A stretch of DNA of 64,000 bases from positions 124,001 to 188,000 of the forward strand of contig AUJT01000003.1 of NCBI GenBank assembly GCA_000424365.1, in the 5' to 3' direction. Shown one piece after another: positions 36,547-46,395 of the stretch. Every line of letters begins with the position of its first letter. Position 1 is the first letter of the stretch. The notes beneath the pieces are model-generated. The model did not search any database. It worked only from the letters and a program-made list of their open reading frames with translations, and was not told the DNA's origin. Both the position numbers and the translations under genes were made by a program. This DNA is from Lachnospiraceae bacterium NK4A144 (GTDB taxonomy: Bacteria > Bacillota > Clostridia > Lachnospirales > Lachnospiraceae).

Positions 36547-37500
36547 TCACAAACCGGACTCGAGCTCAGGCTCTTTTTCCGGTATAGCGACCTTCATACA
36601 CGGCAGGTCTGCATTATTTGGCACAACCATCTGTAGTACCCTATGCATGTTTTCGAGTTCGACTACCTTGGGTCTGCCGCCGAATTCTCCGTCAAGAGTC
36701 CACGGAACTTCCTCCATACTCTCAAATCGAATACGGCTCGCCTTGAAATTCACAACAAATTTACTCTGGGTATTCGTTAAAATAGAACCGGCTATTTCCG
36801 TATAATCCTGCACTTCCTTAGGCATACGGATAAGCGTTACTTCAAAAAGCCCGTCATCTAAAACCACATCCGGTCCTGTCAGATATTTAATACCTCCGAC
36901 AGACAATGAATTACTGATCATTCCATAGAGAAAATCATCCTCTATCTCCTGATCATCCCATGAAACTTTCATATGATAGGATTTTATCTGAGGAAGACGT
37001 GTTGCTGCTTCGATCAGATATGCCAGATGACCGAAAGTATTCTTAAGGTCCTGTTTCGTCTCATACGAAACATCCGTAAAAATTCCAAATGCAGCTACAT
37101 ACACAAAAGACATGTAGTTGAACTTTCCCATATCACACGAAAAAAGCTTACCATTAACGGCAACATTAGCTGCCTCAAGCATATCGGATGGGATTTTGAG
37201 TGTTTCGGCAAAGTCATTTGTGCTTCCTGCCGGCACGTATCCAATAGGAATACGTGTATCGCGCTGAAGCATGCCTGCCACAACTTCATCAAGGGTACCA
37301 TCGCCCCCCGAGCAAACAAGAAGATCATAGAACCCGCTTTTTTCCCGGGTCCACTGAATCGCATCTCCCTGTTTTTGTGTCGGATACACTGTTATCTCAT
37401 AACCGGCTCCGGCAAAAATATCTATAATATCCAGCAGATTATTTCGGATCTTTGCAGTTCCGGCATGGGGATTATAGATAAAGAGCATTTTTTTGCTCAT
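36547..37500 (-). CDS. Diacylglycerol kinase family lipid kinase (DagK/YegS-like)
   Basis: A 317-residue DAGK-catalytic protein: LFIYNPHAGTAKIRNN, the nucleotide loop CSGGDGTLDEVVAGML, GYVPAGSTNDFAETL and a C-terminal DDGLFEVTLI with WTLDGEFGG. Such enzymes phosphorylate diacylglycerol, recycling lipid left after lipoteichoic acid synthesis, or related lipids. Exact substrate unproven. ATG 37500 follows GAGG by 10 nt; it sits 16 bp after the Crh-like gene. Confidence 0.85.
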   Translation of the reverse strand: MSKKMLFIYNPHAGTAKIRNNLLDIIDIFAGAGYEITVYPTQKQGDAIQWTREKSGFYDLLVCSGGDGTLDEVVAGMLQRDTRIPIGYVPAGSTNDFAETLKIPSDMLEAANVAVNGKLFSCDMGKFNYMSFVYVAAFGIFTDVSYETKQDLKNTFGHLAYLIEAATRLPQIKSYHMKVSWDDQEIEDDFLYGMISNSLSVGGIKYLTGPDVVLDDGLFEVTLIRMPKEVQDYTEIAGSILTNTQSKFVVNFKASRIRFESMEEVPWTLDGEFGGRPKVVELENMHRVLQMVVPNNADLPCMKVAIPEKEPELESGL

Positions 37501-37516
37501 ACACAAACTACCTCAT

Positions 37517-37786
37517 TCAACCGGCTGCCTGTATATCTCCTCCGAGATACTGACTGATCTTTGCAGCGGCGTCCTCTTCATCAGCGCCTTCAGCAACTAC
37601 ATTGACACTGTCACCGTTCTTAAGTGCCAGAGTCATCATTCCCATGATGCTCTTTGCATTTACATGTTTAGATTCATGCTCTATATATACTGTAGAATTA
37701 TACTGGCTTGCCATCTGAACCAGCATCGCTATAGGACGTGTGTCAAGATCTTCCTGCAGAGATACCTTAACTGTCTTTGTTGTCAT
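37517..37786 (-). CDS. Crh-like HPr family protein
   Basis: An 89-residue HPr-fold protein. The loop that normally carries His-15 reads DLDTRPIAMLV, with threonine in place of the histidine, whereas the serine-46 region NAKSIMGMMTLAL is intact. That pattern fits Crh, which is phosphorylated only by HPr kinase and supports CcpA. hprK lies 3.7 kb upstream in the same operon. It overlaps the whiA stop by 20 bp, like crh after whiA in B. subtilis. Confidence 0.82.
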   Translation of the reverse strand: MTTKTVKVSLQEDLDTRPIAMLVQMASQYNSTVYIEHESKHVNAKSIMGMMTLALKNGDSVNVVAEGADEEDAAAKISQYLGGDIQAAG

Positions 37787-38702
37787 AACATCTCCTCCTT
37801 ATGTCGTCTGCAATTTCACTCAACTTACGCAATCTGTGGTTTACTCCGGATTTCCCGACCGGCGGAGAAAGATACTTTCCAAGCTCTGAAAGAGTTGCCT
37901 CCGGATATGTGAGTCGAACCTCTGCCATTTCTCTGAGAGAATCGCTTAACGTATGCAGACCTTCCGTATCACGGATAAGCTCAATATCATTTACCTGCTT
38001 TACGGCTGCACTTACTGTTTTCGCTATATTTGCAGTTTCGCAGTTCACTCGACGATTTACAGTATTTCTCATCTCCTTGATAATGCGGGTGTTCTCCATA
38101 CTCATAAGGGCTTCCGGTGCTTCCATGATGTTCAGCATCGTGACGATTTCATCGCCCTCCTTTAGATATACCACAAAATACTTCTTCCGTCTTACTATTT
38201 TGCTGTTCATTCCGAAACTGTTTATCACATTTCTGAGCTGATCTGCGATCTCATTCGCATCACACACAATTTCCATATGATAAGAACGAGCCGGATCATT
38301 CATGGACCCGGCGGCAAGAAAAGCTCCTCTGATCAACGCTCTTTTACAACATGCCTTTTCGATAAGAAGCTCATTTACTGAATCCTTTTCGACTGACAAT
38401 TTTAGCGCATCAGCGATCGTGCTCGCTTCATCGCCACTGATTTTCAGCAGATATACGGGGTTTTTTCCCCCTCTAACAAGCACATCAACAATTATTCTAC
38501 TCACTTTTTTTAGCAATGTAAAGCAGATTCTTGCTACCGTAAGGTTCTCTGTTTGCAGGAAAATCATGGCATTTCTGCCATCTCTCCTGCCGCTCCAATT
38601 ACCACACAGAGTAAAGATCCCGGCAAGCTCGGCAAGCTGACAATGTCTGGATGCCGGGACCGTTGATGCAATTTCGGTTTTAACTTTCTGGGAAAATGAC
38701 AT
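37767..38702 (-). CDS. whiA: DNA-binding protein WhiA
   Basis: A 311-residue protein with a degenerate LAGLIDADG N-terminal part (ELAGIFTLCGNWSGR, GAFLAAGSMNDPARSYHMEI) and a C-terminal helix-turn-helix (TLSELGKYLSPPVGKSGVNHRLRKL, shown as the DNA-binding region). WhiA controls sporulation division in Streptomyces and has division and envelope links in Firmicutes. It lies 10 bp after rapZ. Confidence 0.93.
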   Translation of the reverse strand: MSFSQKVKTEIASTVPASRHCQLAELAGIFTLCGNWSGRRDGRNAMIFLQTENLTVARICFTLLKKVSRIIVDVLVRGGKNPVYLLKISGDEASTIADALKLSVEKDSVNELLIEKACCKRALIRGAFLAAGSMNDPARSYHMEIVCDANEIADQLRNVINSFGMNSKIVRRKKYFVVYLKEGDEIVTMLNIMEAPEALMSMENTRIIKEMRNTVNRRVNCETANIAKTVSAAVKQVNDIELIRDTEGLHTLSDSLREMAEVRLTYPEATLSELGKYLSPPVGKSGVNHRLRKLSEIADDIRRRCYDNKDS

Positions 38703-38712
38703 AAAACAAACC

Positions 38713-39579
38713 TTATCTTCTCAGATTATCTTTCTCTATATCACGGTGTTCGATCTTTATACCGTACTTACCGTGAGAAGCAAGCCTTTCATATATCTTA
38801 TTGGCGAGAGTAACACTTCTGTGCTTTCCGCCTGTACATCCAATGGCTATTACCAGCTGATTCTTTCCTTCGATCACGTAGTTTGGAATGAGGAACATAA
38901 GCATATCTTCAAGCTTATCCAAAAATTGTCCCGCTTCCTTAAAGCTCATGACATATTCCTGTACTTCTTTGTCATTTCCGCTCTTCGGCTTCAGTTCATC
39001 AATATAGTACGGATTCGGCAGGAATCTCACATCAAATACCAGATCGGCATCGTTAGGGATACCATATTTATAACCGAAAGAAAGTACCGTTATAAACAGA
39101 TTTCCGTAGCCCTTGTTTTTAGAAAAGATATCGTTAACTTCGGATTTCAGTTCCCTGGTCAGCATGTGACTGGTATCAATGATATAAGAAGCATTCTTTT
39201 TAAGATACTTAAGGAGATTTCTCTCTTTATTTATACCTTCTTCAACCCGTCCGTTTGCAACAAGCGGATGAGAACGCCTTGTTTCCTTAAATCTCTTGAT
39301 CAGAACATCATCCTCAGAATCAAGATAGAGTATCTCAAACTCACATCCCTGCTCTTTCAGACTTTCAAGAGCAGCTTCCACATCCTTGAGACCGGTACGT
39401 ACATCAATACCGATTGCGACTTTTTCCAATTCGCTGTTGGGGCCATATGCAAGTTCTGCAAATTTCCCGATAAGAGGTACCGGCAGATTATCTACACAAA
39501 AATACCCAAGGTCCTCCAGCATTTTTAATGATGTACTTTTTCCGGCACCGCTCATACCGGTAACGACAACAAATTTCAT
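38713..39579 (-). CDS. rapZ: RapZ/YvcJ nucleotide-binding protein
   Basis: A 288-residue protein: an N-terminal P-loop GMSGAGKST (residues 8-16), VDNLPVPLIGKF, DVRFLPNPYYIDEL and the C-terminal AIGCTGGKHRSVTLA that forms a small-metabolite pocket. In Escherichia coli RapZ senses glucosamine-6-phosphate and guides RNase E; in B. subtilis YvcJ affects competence. No yvcK/glmR gene lies between it and whiA. It is 15 bp after murB. Confidence 0.92.
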   Translation of the reverse strand: MKFVVVTGMSGAGKSTSLKMLEDLGYFCVDNLPVPLIGKFAELAYGPNSELEKVAIGIDVRTGLKDVEAALESLKEQGCEFEILYLDSEDDVLIKRFKETRRSHPLVANGRVEEGINKERNLLKYLKKNASYIIDTSHMLTRELKSEVNDIFSKNKGYGNLFITVLSFGYKYGIPNDADLVFDVRFLPNPYYIDELKPKSGNDKEVQEYVMSFKEAGQFLDKLEDMLMFLIPNYVIEGKNQLVIAIGCTGGKHRSVTLANKIYERLASHGKYGIKIEHRDIEKDNLRR

Positions 39580-39594
39580 TGCTCCTCTATTCCG

Positions 39595-40506
39595 TCAGAA
39601 TTCTCCGACTATACGGACTTCCGGCTCAAGTCTGACTCCAAAACGCACCTGAACTTTTTCCTGCACCTCATGAATGAGATCAAGTATATCAGCGGCAGTG
39701 GCATTTCCCGCGTTTACAACAAAACCACAATGCTTTTCCGAAACACGTGCTCCGCCTATCATATAACCGCCAAGTCCGGCATCCATGATAAGTTTTCCCG
39801 CAAAAAATCCCTCAGGTCTCTTGAATGTGCTTCCGGCACTGGGAAAATTCAGCGGCTGCTTTGACCTGCGCATCTCTATGAGCTCGTTCATCCTGCTGCG
39901 GATTTCTGTCTGATCTCCGTTTTTAAGAGAAAAAACTGCTCCGATCACGGTTGATCTGTCCCTTTGCAGGATACTTTTTCTGTATGCGAATTCCATCTCG
40001 GAAACCGAACGTGTAACAATCTCTCCATCCGGTGTCAACAGGTCAACAGATACTACAACGTCTCCCATCTCAGAGCCGTAAGCACCGGCATTCATAACCA
40101 TTGCTCCGCCTACTGTTCCGGGGATCCCTGCTGCAAATTCAAAACCGGCAAGTTCCGACTTGCATGCAGCCTCAGCAACAGCCGAAAGAAGCGCGCCTCC
40201 TCCTGCAGTTATAGTGTCACCACTCACTTCCACCTTTTTAAAATTCTCACCCAGATGAACGATAACTCCTCTGTAGCCATGATCTCCGACCAGGAGGTTA
40301 CTGCCGTTTCCAACGATCATATACTCACGCTCGACCAGATTAAGATATCTGATAAGAGCCGATAATTCCTCTGTATCACGAGGTGTGATAAAGAAATCCG
40401 CGGGGCCTCCCACGCGGAAAGTTGTATGCTTAGACATAAGCTCATTCCGGAGGATCCGTTCCTCCGGAATGAGAGTTTTCAGATAATCAAAAAAATATTC
40501 ACTCAT
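39595..40506 (-). CDS. murB: UDP-N-acetylenolpyruvoylglucosamine reductase
   Basis: A 303-residue FAD enzyme. HTTFRVGGPADFFI begins the FAD domain, NGSNLLVGDHGYRG and AAGIPGTVGGAMVMNAGAYG bind FAD, AYRKSIL and AGSTFKRP carry the reductase residues, and GARVSEKHCGFVVN closes the site. It is the second committed step of peptidoglycan precursor synthesis. It follows the ROK kinase by 2 bp. Confidence 0.95.
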   Translation of the reverse strand: MSEYFFDYLKTLIPEERILRNELMSKHTTFRVGGPADFFITPRDTEELSALIRYLNLVEREYMIVGNGSNLLVGDHGYRGVIVHLGENFKKVEVSGDTITAGGGALLSAVAEAACKSELAGFEFAAGIPGTVGGAMVMNAGAYGSEMGDVVVSVDLLTPDGEIVTRSVSEMEFAYRKSILQRDRSTVIGAVFSLKNGDQTEIRSRMNELIEMRRSKQPLNFPSAGSTFKRPEGFFAGKLIMDAGLGGYMIGGARVSEKHCGFVVNAGNATAADILDLIHEVQEKVQVRFGVRLEPEVRIVGEF

Positions 40507-40508
40507 TT

Positions 40509-41450
40509 TTACAATACAAGTTTAGCAGCGCCAAAGATTCCACCATCGTTACCAAGTACAGCTCTTACGAACTTTGTGTCCTTGCACGCGTGGAAAGCAA
40601 ATTTCTTAAAGTTTTCTGTGATAAACGGCATGATGACATCTCCGGACATAGAAACGCCTCCACCGATAATGATAAGCTCAGGATTTACTACACTTGCAAT
40701 ATTAGCAAGTCCAAATCCAAGATAATAGCCAAACTGCTCTGCTACTCTCTTTGCAAGAGCATCGCCGGCTTCTACCGCATCCCATACATCTTTTGCAGTA
40801 TGCTTTTTCTCATTCATGAGGGTCTGTTCATCCGGATTAGCTGCGATTTCTTTCTCAAGCAGACGTACGATACCTGTTGCAGAAGAAAACTGCTCAAGAC
40901 ATCCATGATTACCACAGTTACATGCTGCTGTTTCAGAAGGCTCTACGCAGATATGACCGATCTCTCCGCCTGCACCTGTAGCACCACTGAGCATATTGCC
41001 GTCTACGATGATGCCACCGCCTACTCCTGTTCCGAGAGTTACCATTACAACGTCCTTGCAGCCTTTTCCGCTGCCGACCCATGCCTCTCCGAGTGCTGCG
41101 ACATTCGCATCGTTTCCTGCCTTAACCTTCATTCCATTGAGTAGTTTTGACAGTTCCTCTGCTACGTTAAATGTATTTTCCCAGTGCAGATTAACTGCCT
41201 TGCGGATCACGCCGTCTGAATCTACCGGTCCAGGAAGTCCGATACCTGCTCCGACTACGTCCTCGTCAGAAAGATTCTTTTCTTCCTTCTTCTTAAGAAC
41301 TGACTTTGCGATATCCGGAAGAATATCTTTTCCTCCGTTATCCGAACGAGTGGGGATAGACCACTTCTCAACGAGCTCACCCTCTACTGTAAAAAGTCCG
41401 AGCTTTACAGATGTTCCGCCTACATCAATTCCGAATGCATACTTTCCCAT
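40509..41450 (-). CDS. ROK family glucokinase
   Basis: A 313-residue sugar kinase: the phosphate loop GIDVGGTSVKLGLF, AGNDANVAALGE with the catalytic aspartate, GTGVGGGIIVDG and the zinc motif CNCGNHGCLEQF, then IIIGGGVS. There is no N-terminal helix-turn-helix, so it is an enzyme and not a repressor. Glucose is the most likely substrate, other hexoses possible. Placed between hprK and murB. Confidence 0.9.
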   Translation of the reverse strand: MGKYAFGIDVGGTSVKLGLFTVEGELVEKWSIPTRSDNGGKDILPDIAKSVLKKKEEKNLSDEDVVGAGIGLPGPVDSDGVIRKAVNLHWENTFNVAEELSKLLNGMKVKAGNDANVAALGEAWVGSGKGCKDVVMVTLGTGVGGGIIVDGNMLSGATGAGGEIGHICVEPSETAACNCGNHGCLEQFSSATGIVRLLEKEIAANPDEQTLMNEKKHTAKDVWDAVEAGDALAKRVAEQFGYYLGFGLANIASVVNPELIIIGGGVSMSGDVIMPFITENFKKFAFHACKDTKFVRAVLGNDGGIFGAAKLVL

Positions 41451-41458
41451 AACTTAAA

Positions 41459-42394
41459 TCATTCCTCCTCGCGGCGTTTCTGCAGATTATCCTGCACTCT
41501 CTTATAGAGTTCCTGCGCCGCATTGTATCCCATTTTTTTCTGTCTATAGTTAACAGCTGCTGTCTCGCAGATGATCGCCAGATTTCGGCCGGGACGGATA
41601 GGAATGTTATGACAAACTACTTTCTTTCCAAGATATTCTGTATATTCTTCTTCAAGACCAAGGCGGTCATAATCCTTGTCTTTATCCCAGTCTTCCAGTC
41701 TGATAACAAGATCTATCGACTGTGTATCTTTTACGCTCATCGTACCAAACAGAGCCTTAACGTCTATAATACCAATTCCTCGGAGTTCAATAAAGTGTTT
41801 TGTTATATCCGGTGCTGATCCGATAAGTGTATCATCGCTGACTTTTCTGATTTCTACTACGTCATCAGAGATAAGACGATGTCCTCTCTTTACAAGTTCA
41901 AGAGCGGCTTCACTCTTACCGATACCGCTTTCACCTGTGATCAGAACACCTTCACCATTTACATCTACAAGGACACCGTGGATAGAGATGCACGGAGCGA
42001 GCTTAACATTGAGCCAGCGGATAACCTCAGCCATGAATCCCGAGGTCGACATAGATGTCTTAAGTACCGGCACGCCGTTCTGCTCTGCTATCTTTATAAA
42101 AATCTCATCAGGATCAAGATCACGGCAAAAGATCACTCCGGGTACTGCACTGTCGAGAAGCTTTCCGTATATTTCCTGCTTCCTGTCGTCCGGCATCTGC
42201 TGCATATATGTATATTCTACAAATCCAACGATCTCCAAACGTGCTGTATCATAATGTTCAAAGAAGCCTGTAAGCTGCAGTGCCGGTCTGTTTATCTCCG
42301 GCTGTGTGATCTTTCTTCCGGTTACTTCGATCCCCGGTGTCAGATTAATGAGATTCATCTTATCGATCAGGCTTTTTAATGCTACAGTTGCCAT
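41459..42394 (-). CDS. hprK: HPr kinase/phosphorylase
   Basis: A 311-residue protein. The C-terminal domain has the P-loop GESGIGKS (residues 154-161), LISDDVVEIRK, and the HPrK signature LRGIGIIDVKALFG. It phosphorylates HPr and Crh on serine-46 when glycolytic intermediates are high and removes the phosphate when they are low. ATG 42394, with GAGGAGG 8 nt upstream, is preferred over ATG 42418. The Crh-like partner is encoded in the same operon. Confidence 0.94.
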   Translation of the reverse strand: MATVALKSLIDKMNLINLTPGIEVTGRKITQPEINRPALQLTGFFEHYDTARLEIVGFVEYTYMQQMPDDRKQEIYGKLLDSAVPGVIFCRDLDPDEIFIKIAEQNGVPVLKTSMSTSGFMAEVIRWLNVKLAPCISIHGVLVDVNGEGVLITGESGIGKSEAALELVKRGHRLISDDVVEIRKVSDDTLIGSAPDITKHFIELRGIGIIDVKALFGTMSVKDTQSIDLVIRLEDWDKDKDYDRLGLEEEYTEYLGKKVVCHNIPIRPGRNLAIICETAAVNYRQKKMGYNAAQELYKRVQDNLQKRREEE

Positions 42395-42565
42395 GACAGA
42401 TCCCTCCTCAATGTTCATTTGTATTTTATATTTTTCATTGTTTCCAATTCATGATGACACGAATCCCAAATAAAAAATCCTTTTTGTGCACGCACGATCG
42501 AATTTTTTGCTTTGGACCCTTTTATCATTTTATCATCTATGCTTCTCCGCTACAACGCGGAAAAA

Positions 42566-44431
42566 CTAGCGGCTATTCCGAAAAAAGTCAACTACTGCCT
42601 CGGCTGCACGGGCATTCATGCCAGGAACTCTGGCAAGCTCCTCTTCCGATGCTTTTTTGATGGCATCTATTGAGCCAAACGCCTTCATCAGCGCCTTTCT
42701 CCTTGTATCACCTATACCCTGAATATCATCGAGTACGGAATGCAGCTGTGCTTTTCCGTGCAGTGACCTGTGATATTCTATGGCAAATCGGTGGGTTTCG
42801 TCCTGCACTCTGGTAACAAGACGAAATGCTTCTGAATGTGAATCTATTGGCAATTCGACATTATTAAAGTAAATGCCCCTGGTTCTGTGATGATCATCCT
42901 TTACCATTCCTGCTACAGGAATAGTGAGACTCAGCTCACCTAAAACTTCAAGAGCAATGTTTACCTGTCCTTTTCCACCGTCCATAAGGATCAGATCAGG
43001 TGCTTTCGCAAAAGAATCCGTATCTTCCGATCCTCCTGCTTCTATATATCTCCTGAATCTTCGCGTCAGTACTTCCTTCATGCTTGCATAGTCATTTGGT
43101 CCGACTACTGACTTTATCCTGAATTTTCTGTAATCTGAGTGTTTTGCTTTTCCGTTCTCAAAAACGACCATGCTTCCTACAGATTCAAAGCCGCTGATAT
43201 TGGAAATATCGTAGGATTCGACACGTTCCGCGCTTTCTATCCCGATAAGATCCGCAAGTTCCTGTGCTGCTCCTGTAGTTCTCGCAGTTTCTTTTCTGAG
43301 TTTATCCTTATCGGTTGTGAGTACCAGCTCCGCATTTTTCTTTGCAAGGCGGATAAGTCGCTCTTTCATGCCTCTCTTCGGCACAAGAAGTGTAACCTTT
43401 GCGCCTCTTTTGTTTGTGAGCCACTCTTCGATAACTTCCCTGTCTTCCACGTCTGTTTCAAGCATGATCTCTCGCGGCAGAAAAGCTGTGCCCGAATAAA
43501 ACTGCTTTACAAAATTTTCTATAACTTCGGAATCCGTTAAGTCCTGAACACCCGTCATGTAAAAATGGTCGCGACCGACGAGACGTCCGTTTCTCACAAA
43601 GAAGATCTGGATAACCGCTTCATCCTGATCGCTGTACAGCGCGACTACATCTCTGTCCTCAGCATCACTGCTGGTTATCTTCTGCTTCTGCGCTACAGTC
43701 TTTACGGAATTTAGGAGATCCCGCCATGTTATGGCATCTTCATACCTAAGTTCCTCAGATGCCTTCGCCATCTTTTCCTCGAGCATCTTTAATATCGGTG
43801 CATAGTTTCCATTTAGAAAATCCAGCGCACCATCAACGTTTTCCCGGTATTCCTCCGGCGTAACACAACCGGATTTACACGGACCGGAGCACATATTAAT
43901 GTGATACTTAAGGCATGGCCTCTCTTTATCTATGTCCCTCGGGAGAACTCTGTTGCATGTCCTTAAATGATAAATCTTATTAATAAGGTCTATGGTATCC
44001 CTGACTCCCCAGGCTGAGGTATAAGGGCCGAAAAATTTTGCCTTTGATCTATCCGATCCCGTATCGCCCTGAGGCTTTCTGGTAAAAATGATCCTTGGAT
44101 AATCTTCTTTTATCGTGACCTTGATGTACGGATAACTCTTGTCATCCTTTAGCATCGTATTGTATCTGGGGCGATGCTTCTTTATAAGGTTACTCTCAAG
44201 TACGAGAGCTTCCAGCTCCGAATCAGTAACGATATACTCAAAATAGTTAATGTGAGTAACCATCTTCTGTATTTTCGGACTTTTTTTATTTTTCCTAAAA
44301 TAATGATGCACACGGTTAAAGAGATTTATTGCCTTTCCGACATATATGATCTCATCATTAGCCGCGTGCATTATATATACCCCCGGCTTCTTTGGAAGTT
44401 TTGCCAGGTTTTCTTCTATATCAAATTCCAT
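42566..44431 (-). CDS. uvrC: Excinuclease ABC subunit C
   Basis: A 621-residue nuclease: the GIY-YIG domain at the N-terminus ([19 protein letters not shown]), [13 protein letters not shown], a UVR segment near 200-235, the RNase H-like endonuclease domain ([19 protein letters not shown]) and tandem helix-hairpin-helix motifs at the end. It makes both incisions in nucleotide excision repair. I start at ATG 44431 (AGGA seven nt upstream); a TTG 18 bp earlier is less likely. Confidence 0.95.
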   Translation of the reverse strand: MEFDIEENLAKLPKKPGVYIMHAANDEIIYVGKAINLFNRVHHYFRKNKKSPKIQKMVTHINYFEYIVTDSELEALVLESNLIKKHRPRYNTMLKDDKSYPYIKVTIKEDYPRIIFTRKPQGDTGSDRSKAKFFGPYTSAWGVRDTIDLINKIYHLRTCNRVLPRDIDKERPCLKYHINMCSGPCKSGCVTPEEYRENVDGALDFLNGNYAPILKMLEEKMAKASEELRYEDAITWRDLLNSVKTVAQKQKITSSDAEDRDVVALYSDQDEAVIQIFFVRNGRLVGRDHFYMTGVQDLTDSEVIENFVKQFYSGTAFLPREIMLETDVEDREVIEEWLTNKRGAKVTLLVPKRGMKERLIRLAKKNAELVLTTDKDKLRKETARTTGAAQELADLIGIESAERVESYDISNISGFESVGSMVVFENGKAKHSDYRKFRIKSVVGPNDYASMKEVLTRRFRRYIEAGGSEDTDSFAKAPDLILMDGGKGQVNIALEVLGELSLTIPVAGMVKDDHHRTRGIYFNNVELPIDSHSEAFRLVTRVQDETHRFAIEYHRSLHGKAQLHSVLDDIQGIGDTRRKALMKAFGSIDAIKKASEEELARVPGMNARAAEAVVDFFRNSR

Positions 44432-44463
44432 GGTGATTTCCTCGCGCAAGGGGCATTCATGTG

Positions 44464-45111
44464 TCAGTTGTGAAATGCTATCCTCGATACATGTTTATGA
44501 TGTTCTCCTGTTATCCAGTCTACATCATCAGTGTACCACGTCATGATCTCCAGCATTTTCTTTTCCCACTTAACAGTATCCTCGCGGCTCTGCTCAGTCT
44601 CAGCTTTTTCCATTGTAGTGTCTATCTCATCATATCCGAAAATATAGCCGCCTGCACTCCATATAGAAAAATTACTGTCCGGTCCGGGAGTCGGCTTATC
44701 TCCGCGAGCCTCTTCCAGTGCTGCATGACGGCGTCTGTACTCATCCTCCACCGGTCCTTTAAGTTTTGTCGCAAATACTCTGTGACGTATCAATTCCTTA
44801 TTTTCACGAACGATACCAAAATCCTGATACATGAGACGCATGGGCTTCCAGGGCTCAGATATCCATTTAGCGATATCCTTAAACTGATCCTCTATGACCG
44901 CCAGCGCGATCTTTTCGCTGTCGGACGGTATTATCACGTCATCCGTTTCATAATACCCGAATACCAGATCTTCTATATTCCATAGACTCATATTCCGGGC
45001 GCCTATCATATCCAAAAGTTTCACGGCATCAGGCCATATCTGACCCAGTTTAGCCCGAAATTCATTAAACTTACCTTCATTGATCTTTACTGCAAATGCC
45101 TTACGATTCAT
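44464..45111 (-). CDS. Tandem L-rhamnose mutarotase-like protein (two DUF718 domains)
   Basis: A 215-residue protein with two copies of the RhaM ferredoxin-like fold. The first (1-105) starts [20 protein letters not shown] and has [20 protein letters not shown]; the second (108-215) starts [22 protein letters not shown] and repeats [18 protein letters not shown]. RhaM is normally a single 104-residue domain that forms a dimer and interconverts alpha- and beta-rhamnose, so this may be a fused dimer. The copies are strongly diverged. The rhamnose-type importer 2 kb away fits that role. GGAGGGG precedes the start. Confidence 0.72.
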   Translation of the reverse strand: MNRKAFAVKINEGKFNEFRAKLGQIWPDAVKLLDMIGARNMSLWNIEDLVFGYYETDDVIIPSDSEKIALAVIEDQFKDIAKWISEPWKPMRLMYQDFGIVRENKELIRHRVFATKLKGPVEDEYRRRHAALEEARGDKPTPGPDSNFSIWSAGGYIFGYDEIDTTMEKAETEQSREDTVKWEKKMLEIMTWYTDDVDWITGEHHKHVSRIAFHN

Positions 45112-45138
45112 ATCCCCTCCATATACAAATGATGTTTA

Positions 45139-45444
45139 TCAAAGCAGAAATGTCGGAAGCTCATCATTCACGCCATAATGAGCATTAATCCCCTTATCTT
45201 TTGCGATCGTCGCAAAAACCTGCTTATCGGTTCCGGTCACGACATGTGCTTTAACTTCTGTCTCTTTATTATCAGCTTTTACCTTCACAACAATCTTTTT
45301 TGAAGGAGCTTTCTTTTTTGCCGATTTTGCAGCTTTCTTTACAGTTTTTTTCTCCTCTGTCTTAACGGCCTCAGGCTGCTTTGCGATTTCCTCCGGATTA
45401 ACTGTAGCTGCCGCACGTTCAATACTGCTCTTACCAAGTGTCAT
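45139..45444 (-). CDS. Small lysine-rich protein
   Basis: A 101-residue basic protein. After a short N-terminus (MTLGKSSIERAA) there is a lysine/alanine tract (KKTVKKAAKSAKKKAPSKK, residues 32-50) and a small C-terminal domain (IVVKVKADNKETEVKAHVV). I do not recognise a named family. Its position 61 bp after an orphan parA-like gene, where parB would normally be, and its basic nature suggest a DNA-binding or adaptor role; this is inference. Confidence 0.6.
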   Translation of the reverse strand: MTLGKSSIERAAATVNPEEIAKQPEAVKTEEKKTVKKAAKSAKKKAPSKKIVVKVKADNKETEVKAHVVTGTDKQVFATIAKDKGINAHYGVNDELPTFLL

Positions 45445-45505
45445 CTCTCATTTCCTCCTGAAAATGTTCTGTAATATCTAACTTATCGGTAACTGTTCGT
45501 TCCGT

Positions 45506-46288
45506 TTATAATCTCGTTAAAATCTCATCCGTAAGTGCCCTGTACTCTTCCGCACTTCGGGCATTTCTCCTGTAGGCAGTCACAGGTTTACTGTTGTCCT
45601 GCGCCCACTCTACCATGCTGTCATTTCGGATCACTGTATCAAAAACATAAATCTCTTTCATGTCACTTAAGAATTCTTCCGTCTGGCGGAAATAGTTCTT
45701 TCTGACATTAACTCTTGTAAGTACTATCCCGAGAATCCCCAGTTTCGGATTCTTTTTCTCTGCTTCCTTTATAAATGACACCATACTAGCAAGTCCGAAA
45801 AGTCCCCAGGGCGATGCTTCCACAGGGATCACCACATGATCTGTTACATGCAGCACATTTCTGTCCCATAGCCCTATGGTCGGCGGTGTATCTATGACTA
45901 TGTAATCATACTCGCCGGACTCTCTCACTTCAGAGATCACCTTCTCAAACACGTCTTCACGACCACCCTTTTTGAACAGTTCCTCCTCGATCCCGCTCAT
46001 CAGCATGGATGACGGAACCAGATCCAGATTTTCATATGGCGTCCTTATGATCGTATCCGACATATCTTTTTCCGAAAGGATTGCTGTGTACAAATTATTG
46101 TCACTCTGTGCCAGACTCAGGACTTCGTCCTCCCCCAGAAAAGACAGCGACAGATTCATCTGCATGTCACCATCTATCATGAGAACCTTTTTCCCTTTAT
46201 CAGCCAGACAATACGCTACATTAGAGCAGGTCGTTGTTTTTCCCGATCCACCCTTATTATTCGCAAAGGTAATCACTTCGGTCTTCAT
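45506..46288 (-). CDS. ParA/Soj family ATPase
   Basis: A 260-residue deviant-Walker ATPase. NNKGGSGKTTT (residues 10-20) has the signature lysine, VLMIDGDMQMNLS is the A' motif, and YIVIDTPPTIGLWDRN is Walker B. ParA proteins form nucleotide-dependent dimers on the nucleoid and move DNA or protein cargo. No parB, origin genes or plasmid genes lie nearby, so it may position a cellular cargo rather than a replicon. It is the first gene of the ParA, basic protein, mutarotase-like run. Confidence 0.85.
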   Translation of the reverse strand: MKTEVITFANNKGGSGKTTTCSNVAYCLADKGKKVLMIDGDMQMNLSLSFLGEDEVLSLAQSDNNLYTAILSEKDMSDTIIRTPYENLDLVPSSMLMSGIEEELFKKGGREDVFEKVISEVRESGEYDYIVIDTPPTIGLWDRNVLHVTDHVVIPVEASPWGLFGLASMVSFIKEAEKKNPKLGILGIVLTRVNVRKNYFRQTEEFLSDMKEIYVFDTVIRNDSMVEWAQDNSKPVTAYRRNARSAEEYRALTDEILTRL

Positions 46289-46395
46289 AATCTGTCACCA
46301 TCCCCATATACATTTTTCTGTACCCATTTTAACATGACAACAGGCCGAATTGATACGTGGGTTTTCGTTTTTCCCCGTTGCGTGAAACGTCAATC

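Noticed and set aside
45506-46288. Plasmid partition locus
   Set aside because: Only ParA is present. There is no parB, replication initiator or iterons, and all surroundings are chromosomal housekeeping and transport genes.
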